Below, in pieces: positions 16,717-26,270 of a DNA stretch of 64,000 nt; the first letter of the stretch is position 1; each line of letters opens with the position of its first letter. The stretch comes from Vreelandella sp042466685 (lineage in GTDB: Bacteria > Pseudomonadota > Gammaproteobacteria > Pseudomonadales > Halomonadaceae): NCBI RefSeq assembly GCF_042466685.1, contig NZ_CP170448.1, forward strand, positions 930,001-994,000. Direction: 5' to 3'. The translations under genes were made by a program, and so were the position numbers. A model generated the notes under the pieces. The model had not been told where the DNA came from. It ran no database searches and saw only the letters and a list, made by a program, of their open reading frames with translations.

Positions 16717-19700
16717 CGCTCAATACCTCATCCTGGGCGATTCGCAATCCTATTCCGGTGATCCTGCTCTTCATCCTATTGACCTTCTGGGGGCTCATCT
16801 CCTTCCGAGGCTTGTATATTCAGGACTTGCCGGATGTACAGCTGCCCCTCGTCGAGCTCTCCGCCTCGTTGCCCGGGGCGGCCCCCGCCTTAATGGAGAA
16901 CGAGGTTGCCCGCAAGATCGAGGACTCCATCGCTACCGTCTCCGGCGTCAAAAATATCTCTACAACGCTGACGGATGGCAATGCCGACATTGCTATCGAA
17001 TTCAGGCTGGAAAAGTCCTTGCAAGAGGCTATTGAGGACGTGCGCGACGCTGTTGCACGCATCCGCTCAGATCTACCCGCCGACCTGCGTGATCCAGTGA
17101 TTCGCAAGGGTGAGTTTTCCAGTGAGCCGATTGTACGCTACGCGGTGAGCTCCTCCGATCTAGACGATGAGGCACTCTCCTGGTTCGTCGATGACAAAAT
17201 GACCAAGGCCGTATTGGCGGTGCCCGGTGTTGGTTCGGTTCGGCGTATCGGCGGGGTCGATCGCGAAGTCCGCGTGGCATTGGATGCGGATCGCCTGCTG
17301 GCGATGAACACGACAGCGCTGGATATCTCCCGTCAGCTGCGTCAGGCGCAGTTAGAGGCCCCTGGAGGCCGCGTGGATGTCGGCGGTGCCGAACAGGCTG
17401 TGCGCATCATCGCCAACGCTGAGTCCGCTGCTGAGCTTGCGACGATGGAACTGGCACTCAGCGATGGCCGCCGTATTCGCCTTGATCAGGTGGCGACGGT
17501 TACCGATACCGTGGCCGAGCGGCGTTCGATTGCATTGATGAATGGGGCGCCCGTGGTCGGCTTCGAGATGACCCGTGCCGAGGGGTACGGCGAGGTGGAT
17601 GTGGCCGAGGGCGTGCAGTCTGCGCTCGCAGAGTTGCAGGCGCAATATCCTCATATAGAGGTCGAAGAAGCCTTTAATTTCGTCGGGCCGGTGCTGGAGA
17701 ACTACCAGGGCTCTATGCATATGTTATTCGAGGGCATGGCGCTGGCGGTGCTGGTGGTGTTCTGCTTCCTGCGCAATTGGCGTGCCACACTGATTGCGGC
17801 GGTTACGCTTCCGCTGTCGATCATACCCACCTTCGCTTTCATGCACCTGATGGGCTTCTCGCTCAATGTGGTGACGTTGCTGGCGCTCTCGCTGGTGATC
17901 GGGGTGCTGGTGGATGATGCCATTGTCGAGATTGAGAATATCGAACGGCACCTGCTAATGGACAAGCCCCCGCGCCAGGCTGCTATGGATGCTGCGGCAG
18001 AAATCGGCTTGGCCGTTGTCGCCACCACCTTTACGCTGATTGCCGTTTTTCTGCCCACGGCCTTTATGAGCGGCACCGTCGGGCAATTCTTCGTTCAGTT
18101 CGGTTGGACGGCCTCGGTAGCGGTGCTGTTTTCGCTGCTGGTGGCGCGCCTGCTGACGCCCATGCTGGCTGCGTATCTGCTGCGCAAACCCCAACATCCC
18201 TCGCGCGATCCAACGTGGATTAGCGTCTATCTGTTCGTTGCTAACGGGTGCCTGCGCCACCGTAAGACAACGCTCCTCGCAGCGGCGGCCTGCTTTGCAG
18301 GAGGTATCTGGCTGGCCTCGACCCTGCCGGGTACCTTCATACCCCCCGATGATGATTCCCAGACGCAGGCGACGCTCACCCTGCCGCCCGGTAGCACCTT
18401 TTCTGAAGCGGCGGCGCTTGCCGAGCAGGCACGCTCACGCCTGGTGACGCAACAGCATGTCGTTAGCGTCTTCGCGGCTGTCGGTGGGGGCTCCGGCAGC
18501 AGTGACTCTGATGTGACCTCGGTTGAGCTGACCGTTGGTTTGGCGGATCGCGCAACCCGCACGGGCGTTACGCAGCAAGACATAGAGCAGCAGTTGCGGG
18601 TTGCACTCGACACACTTCCCGGCGTGCGAACTCGCGTAGGCGACGAGGGGGATGGCTATGAGCTGGTGCTCGCCGGTGAGGATAGCCGAGTGCTTGAACT
18701 GCATGCCCGCCAAGTCGAGCGGGAGATGCGCGCCATTCCCGGCATCGGTGCGGTGAGTTCGACGGCCAGCTTGGTCAGGCCTGAGCTCCTTGTGCGCCCT
18801 GATTTTGCTCGCGCCGCCGACCTTGGGGTCTCGGCTCAGGCCATCGCCGATACGCTGCGCATCGCGACAGTAGGCGATAACGCCGAGGATCTTCCTAAGT
18901 TGAACTTCAGCTCGCGTCAGGTGCCGGTGATGGTTCGACTGGCGGATGCCGCTCGGGAGGATATGGCGACCCTTAAACGGCTACCAGTGTCTGGTGCGAA
19001 CGGGCCAGTGCCTCTGGAGAGTGTGGCTAACGTTGAGTGGAGCAGCGGCCCTTCGGAAATCACCCGGCATGACCGTCTGCGCAACGTCAATTTCGAGGTA
19101 AGCCTGCAAGGGCAGCCTTTGGGAGAAATCGAACAGGCCGTGCAGGCACTGCCCAGTTTACGTCAGTTGCCGCGCGGCGTGTTTCAGGCAGCAGAAGGCG
19201 ATGCAGAGGAAATGGCGGAGCTTGCCTCAAGCTTCGGGATTGCCATGCTGACCGGCGTGCTGTGTATCTACATGGTACTGGTGCTGCTACTCAAGGATTT
19301 CATGCAGCCGATCACCATTCTGGTGGCACTAGTACTCTCCATCCCTGGGGCTTTCCTGGCGCTGTTCCTCACCCAGACGCCCGTGTCGCTGCCCGCCATG
19401 ATCGGATTGATCATGCTGATGGGCATCGCCACCAAGAACTCAATCCTGTTGGTGGACTACATCATCATCGCCCGTCGGGTGCATGGGGTGGAGCGTGTGG
19501 ACGCCATTCTTGATGCCTGCAAAAAACGTGTCCGGCCCATCGTGATGACCACCATTGCCATGGGGGCGGGCATGATGCCAATCGCTCTAGGATGGGCTGG
19601 CGATCCCAGCTTCCGGGCCCCCATGGCCTTTGTTGTCATTGGTGGGCTACTCACGTCAACGCTTCTGAGCTTGCTGGTTATCCCGGTGGTGTACAGCTAC

Positions 19701-19772
19701 GTGGATGACATCGGCAATATCCTGGGGCGGTTCAAGCTGCCCCCAAACCACGCAACGCAAACATCGGAGTAG
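16713..19772 (+). CDS. RND multidrug efflux transporter (AcrB/MexF family)
   Basis: The 1019-aa inner-membrane proton antiporter has a TM1 start, two large periplasmic loops and 12 membrane helices. The TM4 proton-relay pair is visible in G-V-L-V-D-D-A-I-V-E-I-E-N-I-E-R and the TM10 lysine in G-I-A-T-K-N-S-I-L-L-V-D-Y. Substrate is not predictable by eye. It ends 8 bp before the amidohydrolase gene, which may be in the same transcript. A decayed fragment of a close relative of its C terminus lies at 33.8-34.1 kb. Confidence 0.95.
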   Translation: MTLNTSSWAIRNPIPVILLFILLTFWGLISFRGLYIQDLPDVQLPLVELSASLPGAAPALMENEVARKIEDSIATVSGVKNISTTLTDGNADIAIEFRLEKSLQEAIEDVRDAVARIRSDLPADLRDPVIRKGEFSSEPIVRYAVSSSDLDDEALSWFVDDKMTKAVLAVPGVGSVRRIGGVDREVRVALDADRLLAMNTTALDISRQLRQAQLEAPGGRVDVGGAEQAVRIIANAESAAELATMELALSDGRRIRLDQVATVTDTVAERRSIALMNGAPVVGFEMTRAEGYGEVDVAEGVQSALAELQAQYPHIEVEEAFNFVGPVLENYQGSMHMLFEGMALAVLVVFCFLRNWRATLIAAVTLPLSIIPTFAFMHLMGFSLNVVTLLALSLVIGVLVDDAIVEIENIERHLLMDKPPRQAAMDAAAEIGLAVVATTFTLIAVFLPTAFMSGTVGQFFVQFGWTASVAVLFSLLVARLLTPMLAAYLLRKPQHPSRDPTWISVYLFVANGCLRHRKTTLLAAAACFAGGIWLASTLPGTFIPPDDDSQTQATLTLPPGSTFSEAAALAEQARSRLVTQQHVVSVFAAVGGGSGSSDSDVTSVELTVGLADRATRTGVTQQDIEQQLRVALDTLPGVRTRVGDEGDGYELVLAGEDSRVLELHARQVEREMRAIPGIGAVSSTASLVRPELLVRPDFARAADLGVSAQAIADTLRIATVGDNAEDLPKLNFSSRQVPVMVRLADAAREDMATLKRLPVSGANGPVPLESVANVEWSSGPSEITRHDRLRNVNFEVSLQGQPLGEIEQAVQALPSLRQLPRGVFQAAEGDAEEMAELASSFGIAMLTGVLCIYMVLVLLLKDFMQPITILVALVLSIPGAFLALFLTQTPVSLPAMIGLIMLMGIATKNSILLVDYIIIARRVHGVERVDAILDACKKRVRPIVMTTIAMGAGMMPIALGWAGDPSFRAPMAFVVIGGLLTSTLLSLLVIPVVYSYVDDIGNILGRFKLPPNHATQTSE

Positions 19773-19780
19773 AAATTGTC

Positions 19781-20923
19781 ATGAAAAAGATCGAAAAAAC
19801 CCTAGAGAGCCTGACAATGGGACGCCGTAGTTTTCTAACTGGCGCGGCTGCACTTGGTGTGGGTGCCGGGTTGTCCGCGCCTGCCATTATCTCCAGTGCT
19901 GCCGCGACTGAGAAATCGGTCATCGCGTTGCGAGACCAGGATCTGCCCTTTATCGCCACGGAAGAGACCTATACCACCGAGGAACTGATCGCGCTGAACG
20001 CGATTAACGATCAACACGTAGAGTACCTCCGTGAAACGGGTCTTGCCGAACTCGGCCCTGGCCGCATCGGCGCAATGGATAAGGCGGGGATCAATGTTCA
20101 AATCCTCTCCGCACATACGCCGGGTGTGCAGAATGTCCCCGGTCAGGAAGGCATCGATTTTGCCTATCGTCTCAACAAGATGATTGCCGATGGCCCAATG
20201 ACCACCCATCCGGGGCGGTACCAGGCCTATGCAACCTTGCCTCTGCAGAACCCGGAAGCATCAGCGGACGAACTGGAACGCGCCGTTCGGGAAGATGGCT
20301 TTGTGGGGGCCATGACCAATGGATTCATTGGCAACCAATTCCTCGACCATCCGGATTTCGAGCCCATTCTGGCGCGCGCCGAAGCGCTTGATGTGCCGAT
20401 CTACCTGCATCCAGGCTTTCCCCCGGAAGACGTGTTCAATATTTATTACAACACCATGCGGCCAGGGTATGACCAATTGTTCCAGAACTACATTTTCAGC
20501 GGTTCAGGATATGGATGGCACCAAGAGGTGCTGACTCAATGTCTTCGACTGATCATCACTGGGGTGTTCGATAAATTTCCTAAACTGCAGATGATTATCG
20601 GCCATATGGGAGAGGGCCTTCCGTTCTACTACGAGCGTATCGTGGGAGATATGAGCGAGTCGACTGAAGACTCGCTGAACAAGCCTATCGGGCAATATTT
20701 CAGTGACAATTTCTGGTACACAACCAGCGCATTCTTCCAGGACGAATTGCTTCATCTTTTGCTGAGGTACATCAGTGTGGATCGGGTGATGTTTGGAACG
20801 GATTACCCGTTTGCAGACATGAAGCAAGGAACCGACTGGTTTCGGGCGGTGAACTTGCCTCGTGAAGCCAAGGAAAAAATTGCGTTCCGAAATGCAGAAA
20901 AGCTGTTCGGAATAAAGGTCTGA
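19781..20923 (+). CDS. Tat-exported amidohydrolase (COG2159, ACMSD-like fold)
   Basis: The 380-aa product begins with a twin-arginine signal (M-G-R-R-S-F-L-T-G near residues 13-21, then an Ala/Gly-rich hydrophobic stretch), so it should be folded and then exported. The mature part is an amidohydrolase_2 TIM barrel: I-Y-L-H-P-G near 205-210, I-I-G-H-M-G-E-G-L-P-F near 275-285 and F-G-T-D-Y-P-F near 345-350 give metal and catalytic residues. The canonical N-terminal H-x-H is not evident, as in the decarboxylase-like subgroup. It is close behind the RND genes and may be co-transcribed. Substrate unknown. Confidence 0.85.
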   Translation: MKKIEKTLESLTMGRRSFLTGAAALGVGAGLSAPAIISSAAATEKSVIALRDQDLPFIATEETYTTEELIALNAINDQHVEYLRETGLAELGPGRIGAMDKAGINVQILSAHTPGVQNVPGQEGIDFAYRLNKMIADGPMTTHPGRYQAYATLPLQNPEASADELERAVREDGFVGAMTNGFIGNQFLDHPDFEPILARAEALDVPIYLHPGFPPEDVFNIYYNTMRPGYDQLFQNYIFSGSGYGWHQEVLTQCLRLIITGVFDKFPKLQMIIGHMGEGLPFYYERIVGDMSESTEDSLNKPIGQYFSDNFWYTTSAFFQDELLHLLLRYISVDRVMFGTDYPFADMKQGTDWFRAVNLPREAKEKIAFRNAEKLFGIKV

Positions 20924-21033
20924 CGCATCCGCCCGGGATCGAATGATGCCGATTGGTTTTGGCGTCAGCGGGGCCATAACCGGAGATCACTTTGGCTGTA
21001 TCAGCGCAACTGCTGGAAAAGCACGGAGGTTCC

Positions 21034-21075
21034 ATGAAGAAAGCCGCTACGCTGGACGCTGCCAGAGACCGCTAG
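21034..21075 (+). other. Isolated translation start with 13-codon frame overlapping crtB 3' end
   Basis: A strong GGAGG lies 4 nt upstream of an ATG that opens M-K-K-A-A-T-L-D-A-A-R-D-R and stops at 21073, inside the crtB tail read on the other strand. It looks like the start of a gene cut short where the carotenoid segment joins, or a chance match. Confidence 0.3.
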
Positions 21076-21973
21076 GCCTTGGCGCTGGCTTTTGCCAGCG
21101 TGATGCCACCGCGTGAGCGAGTCCCAGACCCAGCAGGCGCGCCTTGTCCACCTTGCCGGTCGAGATGCGCGTGTCCCAGGCCCGAGCACCGTGCGCTTTC
21201 ACCTTGATCCCGATTTCCCGATAGACGCCGTGGGCGGTGCCGATGGCCCAGGCGCAGCGAGGCGGCAAGGCCGTCAATCCACCGCGGGCGGAGTCATAGT
21301 AGGGTTCCGCCCGATCGATCAGTTGTCGGGCTAGGCCTGCCAGGGCCTCACGATGCCTTGGCGCGGTCATCTCCTGGCGTGGAATGCCGGCTTCCTCCAA
21401 CCACTGTGCAGGCAGATAGCAGCGACCGATGTGTGCATCCTCGATGATGTCCCGGGCGATATTGGTCAGCTGAAAGGCCAGCCCCAGGTCGCAGGCGCGA
21501 TCCAGGGTCGCCTCATCCTTCGCGCCCATGATCCAGGCCATCATGATGCCCACCACGCCGGCCACGTGATAGCAGTAGTCCAGGGTATCGTCGAGGGTGA
21601 CATAGCGCCGCTGTGCCACGTCCATGGCGAAGCCGTCCAGGTGAGCCTGGGGATAGCGCTCGGGAATCCCGTGGCCGAGAGCAACCTCCTGAAAGGCGGC
21701 GAAGGCCGGGTTTTGCATGGGCTCCCCGGCATAGGCGCGACGCGTCGAGTGTCGCATTTCGTTCAGGCGCGTCTCGCTGCTTTCGCCCGTTGTATCCTGA
21801 GCACGAAAGCCCAGCTGTTGGTCGTCGATCACATCGTCGCAGTGGCGGCACCAGGCATAAAGCATCAGGGCACTGCGTCGAGTGGCCGGATCGAACAGCT
21901 TGGCGGCGGTGGCAAAACTCTTGGAGCCCACGGCAATCGTCTGCGCGGCATGCTGTCCTAGCTTATCGGTCAT
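21047..21973 (-). CDS. crtB: Phytoene synthase
   Basis: CrtB condenses two geranylgeranyl-diphosphates to phytoene. The 308-aa product has both Asp-rich motifs, D-D-V-I-D-D near 46-51 and D-I-I-E-D near 173-177, plus R-R-Y-V and the A-F-Q-L-T-N-I-A-R-D segment diagnostic of squalene/phytoene synthases. The start overlaps the crtI stop by 11 nt. It is the last gene of the carotenoid operon. GC content is visibly higher than in crtE and the transporter genes. Confidence 0.97.
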   Translation of the reverse strand: MTDKLGQHAAQTIAVGSKSFATAAKLFDPATRRSALMLYAWCRHCDDVIDDQQLGFRAQDTTGESSETRLNEMRHSTRRAYAGEPMQNPAFAAFQEVALGHGIPERYPQAHLDGFAMDVAQRRYVTLDDTLDYCYHVAGVVGIMMAWIMGAKDEATLDRACDLGLAFQLTNIARDIIEDAHIGRCYLPAQWLEEAGIPRQEMTAPRHREALAGLARQLIDRAEPYYDSARGGLTALPPRCAWAIGTAHGVYREIGIKVKAHGARAWDTRISTGKVDKARLLGLGLAHAVASRWQKPAPRPSGLWQRPA

Positions 21974-23456
21974 TGAGTCGCTCCAGCATCAGGCCAGCAG
22001 TGGCCTTGGCGGAACCGATCACACCGGGCACCCCTGCGCCGGGATGGGTGCCCGCCCCTACCAGATAAAGGTTGTCGATCCTGGCATCCCGGTTGTGGGG
22101 CCGGAACCAGGCGCTCTGAGTGAGAATCGGCTCCAGAGAAAAGGCGGAACCCAGGTGGGCGTTGAGCTCCTCGCGAAAATCCAGGGGCGTGAAGTGCCGA
22201 CAGGTCACCAGGTGCTCCCGAAGCCCGGGAATATAGTGGCGCTCCAGGTAGTCGAGAATGCGGTCGCGGTATATCGGACCCTGGGTTTCCCAGTCGATGT
22301 TCGCCTTGCCCAGGTGCGGCACCGGTGCCAGAACATAGTGAGCGCTACAGCCTTCCGGTGCCAGGCTCGGGTCGGTGACACAAGGGGAGTGCAGGTAGAG
22401 GGAAAAATCCTCCGCCAGGGTGTCCGCGTTGAAGATCTCGTCGATCAGTTCCCTGTAGCGGGGGCCGAAGCACACCGTATGGTGCTCCAGGCCTTGTGGT
22501 GGCCTGTCCAGGCCAAAATAGATCACGAACAGTGACATGCTGAAACGCTTGCGGCCCAGAGACCTGGCTTGGCGGGTGCCGCGGGAATGCCCGTTCAACA
22601 GTCTGCTGTAGGTATGCATCACGTCCGCGTTGGAGGCCAGTGCATCCGTCGGGAAATGCCGGCCATCCGTCAGGGTGACGCCGTTCACCCGATCCCCTGC
22701 GGTTTCGATGCGTGCCACTTCCGCGTTCAGTTCGAGGGTGCCGCCGAGGTCCTCGAACAGTTGGATCAGGCCCTGCACCAGGGCGCCGGTGCCGCCCCGG
22801 GGAAACCATACGCCCCACTCCCGTTCCAGGGCATGGATCAGGGTATAGATGGAAGAAGTGGCGAAAGGGTTGCCCCCCACCAGCAGGGAATGAAAGGAGA
22901 AGACCTGGCGCAGGTGCGGATCCTCGATGAATTTCGAGACCATGGAGTAGACGCTGCGCCAGGCCTGAAGTTTCGCCAACTGTGGCCCGGCGGCGAGCAT
23001 GTCGCGAAAGGCCAGAAAGGGCACGGCGCCGAGCTTGCGATAGCCCTCCTCGAACACCGCCTGCGAATAGCTCAGGAAATGCCGGTAGCCCTCTACGTCC
23101 CGGGGATTGCGCTCGGCGATCTGTCGCTCCAGGGCGGCCTGATCGTTGACGTAATCGAAGGCAGGGGCATCTTCCCAGCATAGCCGGTAGAAGGGCGTGA
23201 CCGGCAGCAGTTCGACATAATCTGCCATGTGTTTATCTGCCAGACGAAAGAGCTCTTCCAGGGCGGAGGGGTCGGTAATCACCGTCGGACCGGCATCGAA
23301 GGTGAACCCCTGGTCTTCATAGACATAGGCGCGACCACCGGGCTTGTCGCGTTTTTCCAGCAGGGTGGTCTGGTAGCCCCCGGATTGCAGGCGAATCGCC
23401 AGGGCCAGGCCGCCGAAGCCGGCGCCGATCACCAGGGCACGTTGAGGCTGGGTCAT
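21963..23456 (-). CDS. crtI: Phytoene desaturase (lycopene-forming)
   Basis: CrtI introduces four double bonds into phytoene to make lycopene, using FAD. ATG at 23456 overlaps the crtY stop (ATGA), giving 497 aa, the usual CrtI length. The longer frame to 23717 only adds crtY antiparallel-frame sequence. An N-terminal dinucleotide motif G-A-G-F-G-G-L-A follows the start. The C-terminal bacterial CrtI signature is present as Y-L-V-G-A-G-T-H-P-G-A-G-V-P-G-V. Confidence 0.97.
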   Translation of the reverse strand: MTQPQRALVIGAGFGGLALAIRLQSGGYQTTLLEKRDKPGGRAYVYEDQGFTFDAGPTVITDPSALEELFRLADKHMADYVELLPVTPFYRLCWEDAPAFDYVNDQAALERQIAERNPRDVEGYRHFLSYSQAVFEEGYRKLGAVPFLAFRDMLAAGPQLAKLQAWRSVYSMVSKFIEDPHLRQVFSFHSLLVGGNPFATSSIYTLIHALEREWGVWFPRGGTGALVQGLIQLFEDLGGTLELNAEVARIETAGDRVNGVTLTDGRHFPTDALASNADVMHTYSRLLNGHSRGTRQARSLGRKRFSMSLFVIYFGLDRPPQGLEHHTVCFGPRYRELIDEIFNADTLAEDFSLYLHSPCVTDPSLAPEGCSAHYVLAPVPHLGKANIDWETQGPIYRDRILDYLERHYIPGLREHLVTCRHFTPLDFREELNAHLGSAFSLEPILTQSAWFRPHNRDARIDNLYLVGAGTHPGAGVPGVIGSAKATAGLMLERLNDR

Positions 23457-24643
23457 GAGCGTATTCCGAAGAAGGTGGATGAGATCTTTTGCGGAGAATT
23501 CGCCCGCACCGCCTTGAGCGCTTCGCCAAGCGGCACCGGAGGCTTGCCCATTAGGATGCGCACCTTGTCGGCATGGGTCAGGCGCCCGGCGTAGAAGCGT
23601 TCGATCAACAATTCCGACAGACCGTAGAAGCGTTGCATCACCTGCCAGCGCCGCTCCGGGCGGCCCGCCAGGAACAGCATGCGATTGAGCAGGCGAAAGT
23701 AGCCCTGGCGTCGCCATTCCCGGGCGGCGAAGGCATGGATGGCCTGGAACAGCGACGCCGAATCGAGGTTTTCAAGCTCGGCGATGCGCTCCGCCAGACC
23801 CATGGCCTGGGGCAGGGAGTAGCCGGTAGTGGGGTGGAACAGTCCGGCGCGGAGGCCGCTTCGCGGCTGGCCCTGGGCGTTCTGCCAGAAGGCATCGAAA
23901 TCACCCGCCAGGGTGATCGGCAGTACGCCGCTCTCCTCCCGCAAGGTATCGACGATCTGCCAGTCGCGATCCCTCGCGTAGGCGTCGATATGCTCCTGCA
24001 ATCGGGCCGCGTTCGCCTCCGGGCGATCCACGTAGTGGGTATCCTCGATCAGCAGGGTATCCTGGCTGAAGGGCAGCACGTAGACGAACCGGTAGCCGTC
24101 CTGCTGTGGCACGCTGGCGTCCATGAGGATCGGTTCATCCAGGCCGTGGGGCTTGTCCAGACGCACTTCCCGGCCGAGAAATGCCTGATGGCCGAGGGCT
24201 AGGTGGGCACTGTCGGCGGGGCCTCGGCCGTCGATTACTGCGTTTGCGTGCAGCACCCGGCCATCCTCGAGTTCCACGTGATGCGGTGAAAAACGGGCCA
24301 CGCGCGTGTCGACCCACAGGTTGTCGCCCAGGGCCTCTTCCAGAATGCGGGCGAAATCCTGGGAGAAAATACTGGTATAGCCCCCGTTCAACAGGCGCTG
24401 GCGGTGCGGGAAAATTACCCGGTGCCGTGGCCAGCGACGGCCCACCAGGGGCGCCAGCCAGGCATGTTGGGCTTCGGAGAGATCACCATCGTGAAACGAC
24501 CAGGTGTGATGACCACCGGGGCGGCTTTCGCTTTCCAGCATCAGCAGGCGCAACCCTGGCCGCGCCTGGGCCAAGCGCAGGGCGATCAGGCCGTTGGCCA
24601 GACCGCCACCCACCAGTATCAGGTCATATCTTGGCGCGTTCAT
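23453..24643 (-). CDS. crtY: Lycopene beta-cyclase
   Basis: CrtY cyclises both ends of lycopene to beta-carotene. The 396-aa product has the N-terminal FAD fold (L-I-L-V-G-G-G-L-A-N-G-L), an I-D-G-R-G segment near 137-141, and the F-H-P-T-T-G-Y-S-L-P motif typical of CrtY. Its stop overlaps the crtI start by 4 nt. A 60-nt gap separates it from the upstream isomerase gene. Confidence 0.96.
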   Translation of the reverse strand: MNAPRYDLILVGGGLANGLIALRLAQARPGLRLLMLESESRPGGHHTWSFHDGDLSEAQHAWLAPLVGRRWPRHRVIFPHRQRLLNGGYTSIFSQDFARILEEALGDNLWVDTRVARFSPHHVELEDGRVLHANAVIDGRGPADSAHLALGHQAFLGREVRLDKPHGLDEPILMDASVPQQDGYRFVYVLPFSQDTLLIEDTHYVDRPEANAARLQEHIDAYARDRDWQIVDTLREESGVLPITLAGDFDAFWQNAQGQPRSGLRAGLFHPTTGYSLPQAMGLAERIAELENLDSASLFQAIHAFAAREWRRQGYFRLLNRMLFLAGRPERRWQVMQRFYGLSELLIERFYAGRLTHADKVRILMGKPPVPLGEALKAVRANSPQKISSTFFGIRS

Positions 24644-24703
24644 GAGCCATACCCCGTCGCCCGCGACCGGCGCGGCTGGACAGGGGCGATGACGGCGATA
24701 TAC

Positions 24704-25765
24704 CTACTCATGGGGCGCTTCCAGAGGGACGCCGCGATCATCCAGCAGCACCGCTGAACGCAAGGCATGCAGATCGGCGCTGCCGGTACAGAAACAGGCG
24801 ATACGCAGTTGCTGGATGACCACCTCGAAGTGCTCGACCACCGCCTGACTGGATTCGGTGGCGCTCTCAAGCACTGCCGCGGCCTGGCCCACCAGATCCG
24901 CGCCCAGGCGGATAGCCTTGGCGGCGTCCACCCCATCGCGAATGCCGCCGGAGGCAATCAGCGGCGTCTCTGGAAGGGTCTGGCGCACCGCGCGAATGGC
25001 CTGGGCAGTGGGGGTGCCCCAGCCGGCGAAGGCCATAGCGACCCGGCGCTGAGTCTCGCCTGTCGCGCGTTCCGCCTCCACCGCCGCCCAACTGGTGCCG
25101 CCCGCGCCGGCCACGTCGATCATCGCCACGCCTTCTTCCACCAGCGCCCGGGCCACCTCGGGGGAGATACCCGCGCCTACTTCCTTGACCACCACCGGTA
25201 CCTCGAGCGACGTGACCAGCGTGCCGATGGCCTGAAGCACGCCACGCCAGTCCCGGTCGCCGCCCTGTTGCACCGCCTCCTGCAGGGGGTTGAGATGGAC
25301 GATCAATGCATCCGCCTCGATCATCTCCACCGCACGGTGCGCCCAGTCGATCCCCTGGGGTTCCCGTAGCTGGCCCGCGCCGATATTGCCAAGCAGGGGA
25401 ATATCCGGGGCGATGCGTCGTAACTGCTTGGTTAGGCCATGATCGCTGCCAGACTGCAGGGCGACTCGCTGGGAGCCGACGGCCAGGGCGATACCCAGGT
25501 GTTGGGCGGCTTCTGCTAGGTGATGATTGATCGTTTTGGCCCGCTCGGCACCGCCGGTCATGGAGCTGATCAACAGCGGCGCGTTCACTGTTTTATGGAA
25601 AAGTCGTGTGCTTAGATCAATCTCGTCCAGGTTCAGCTGGGGCAAGGCACAATGGGCGAAGCGATAGTCGGCGAATCCCGTAAGGGTCGACGTGTTAGCC
25701 CGACGAGCGTCCAGCACGATGTCGAGATGATCATTCTTGCGTTTCACCATACTGTCATCGGTCAT
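24704..25765 (-). CDS. fni: Isopentenyl-diphosphate delta-isomerase type 2 (FMN)
   Basis: The type 2 isomerase balances IPP and DMAPP, using FMN and NADPH. The 353-aa product shows R-K-N-D-H-L at 9-14, the M-T-G-G glycine motif near 70, I-V-H-L-N-P-L-Q-E, the V-V-V-K-E-V-G-A-G segment, and A-S-G-G-I-R-D-G with G-A-D-L-V for the FMN phosphate. Type 2 isomerases are common in Pantoea-type carotenoid clusters. Its start overlaps the crtZ 3' end by 11 nt. Confidence 0.95.
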   Translation of the reverse strand: MTDDSMVKRKNDHLDIVLDARRANTSTLTGFADYRFAHCALPQLNLDEIDLSTRLFHKTVNAPLLISSMTGGAERAKTINHHLAEAAQHLGIALAVGSQRVALQSGSDHGLTKQLRRIAPDIPLLGNIGAGQLREPQGIDWAHRAVEMIEADALIVHLNPLQEAVQQGGDRDWRGVLQAIGTLVTSLEVPVVVKEVGAGISPEVARALVEEGVAMIDVAGAGGTSWAAVEAERATGETQRRVAMAFAGWGTPTAQAIRAVRQTLPETPLIASGGIRDGVDAAKAIRLGADLVGQAAAVLESATESSQAVVEHFEVVIQQLRIACFCTGSADLHALRSAVLLDDRGVPLEAPHE

Positions 25766-26255
25766 GTCGCGCTCCCGCTGGCGATGCAGCTCGTTGCTGC
25801 TTTAGGCGTTTTTTGAGTTTTCTGACATCTGGCGCGTAAAGGAAGCCAAAGGACACAGCACCCTCCCGAGTACGTACGGCATGATGTATTCGGTGAGCTT
25901 GAACCAGACGCTTCAAGTAGCCGCTCTTCGGCTGCCAGCGAATCGGCCAGCGTTGGTGAACCATACCGTCGTGAAACAGAGAGTAAGCGACGCCGTACAG
26001 CGTAATGCCCGACGCGATGGCCATGAGTGGCTTCCAGTAAAGATCCCCCACAGCAAACATGCCGACTACCACCAGCGAAAACACCACAACATACAGGTCG
26101 TTTTTCTCGAATACGCCCTCAGTGGGTTCGTGATGGGATTTGTGCCAGTGCCAGCCCCAGCCGTGCATAATGTACTTATGGGCGTACCAGGCGAACACTT
26201 CCATGCCCAGGAAAGCCGCTATCACAAGCATGAGCATCCAGAACCAGTCCATCAT
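25755..26255 (-). CDS. crtZ: Beta-carotene 3-hydroxylase
   Basis: CrtZ hydroxylates both rings of beta-carotene to zeaxanthin. The 166-aa membrane protein carries the di-iron histidine clusters of the family: H-K-Y-I-M-H, H-K-S-H-H, H-D-G-M-V-H-Q-R and H-R-I-H-H. Four hydrophobic segments fit a fatty-acid-hydroxylase topology. GAGAGG precedes the ATG. It lies 15 nt after the ABC permease gene, which places hydroxylation and the transporter in one translational block. Confidence 0.96.
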   Translation of the reverse strand: MMDWFWMLMLVIAAFLGMEVFAWYAHKYIMHGWGWHWHKSHHEPTEGVFEKNDLYVVVFSLVVVGMFAVGDLYWKPLMAIASGITLYGVAYSLFHDGMVHQRWPIRWQPKSGYLKRLVQAHRIHHAVRTREGAVSFGFLYAPDVRKLKKRLKQQRAASPAGARHDR

Positions 26256-26270
26256 GTTTTACAACCTCTC

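Noticed and set aside
22345..23181. 278-aa minus-strand frame inside crtI
   Set aside because: High-GC shadow frame of crtI, rich in Arg/Gly/Pro and without domain features.
21963..23717. Longer CrtI frame starting at 23717
   Set aside because: The extra 87 residues lie inside crtY and lack similarity to CrtI; the ATG at 23456 overlaps the crtY stop and begins the FAD motif.
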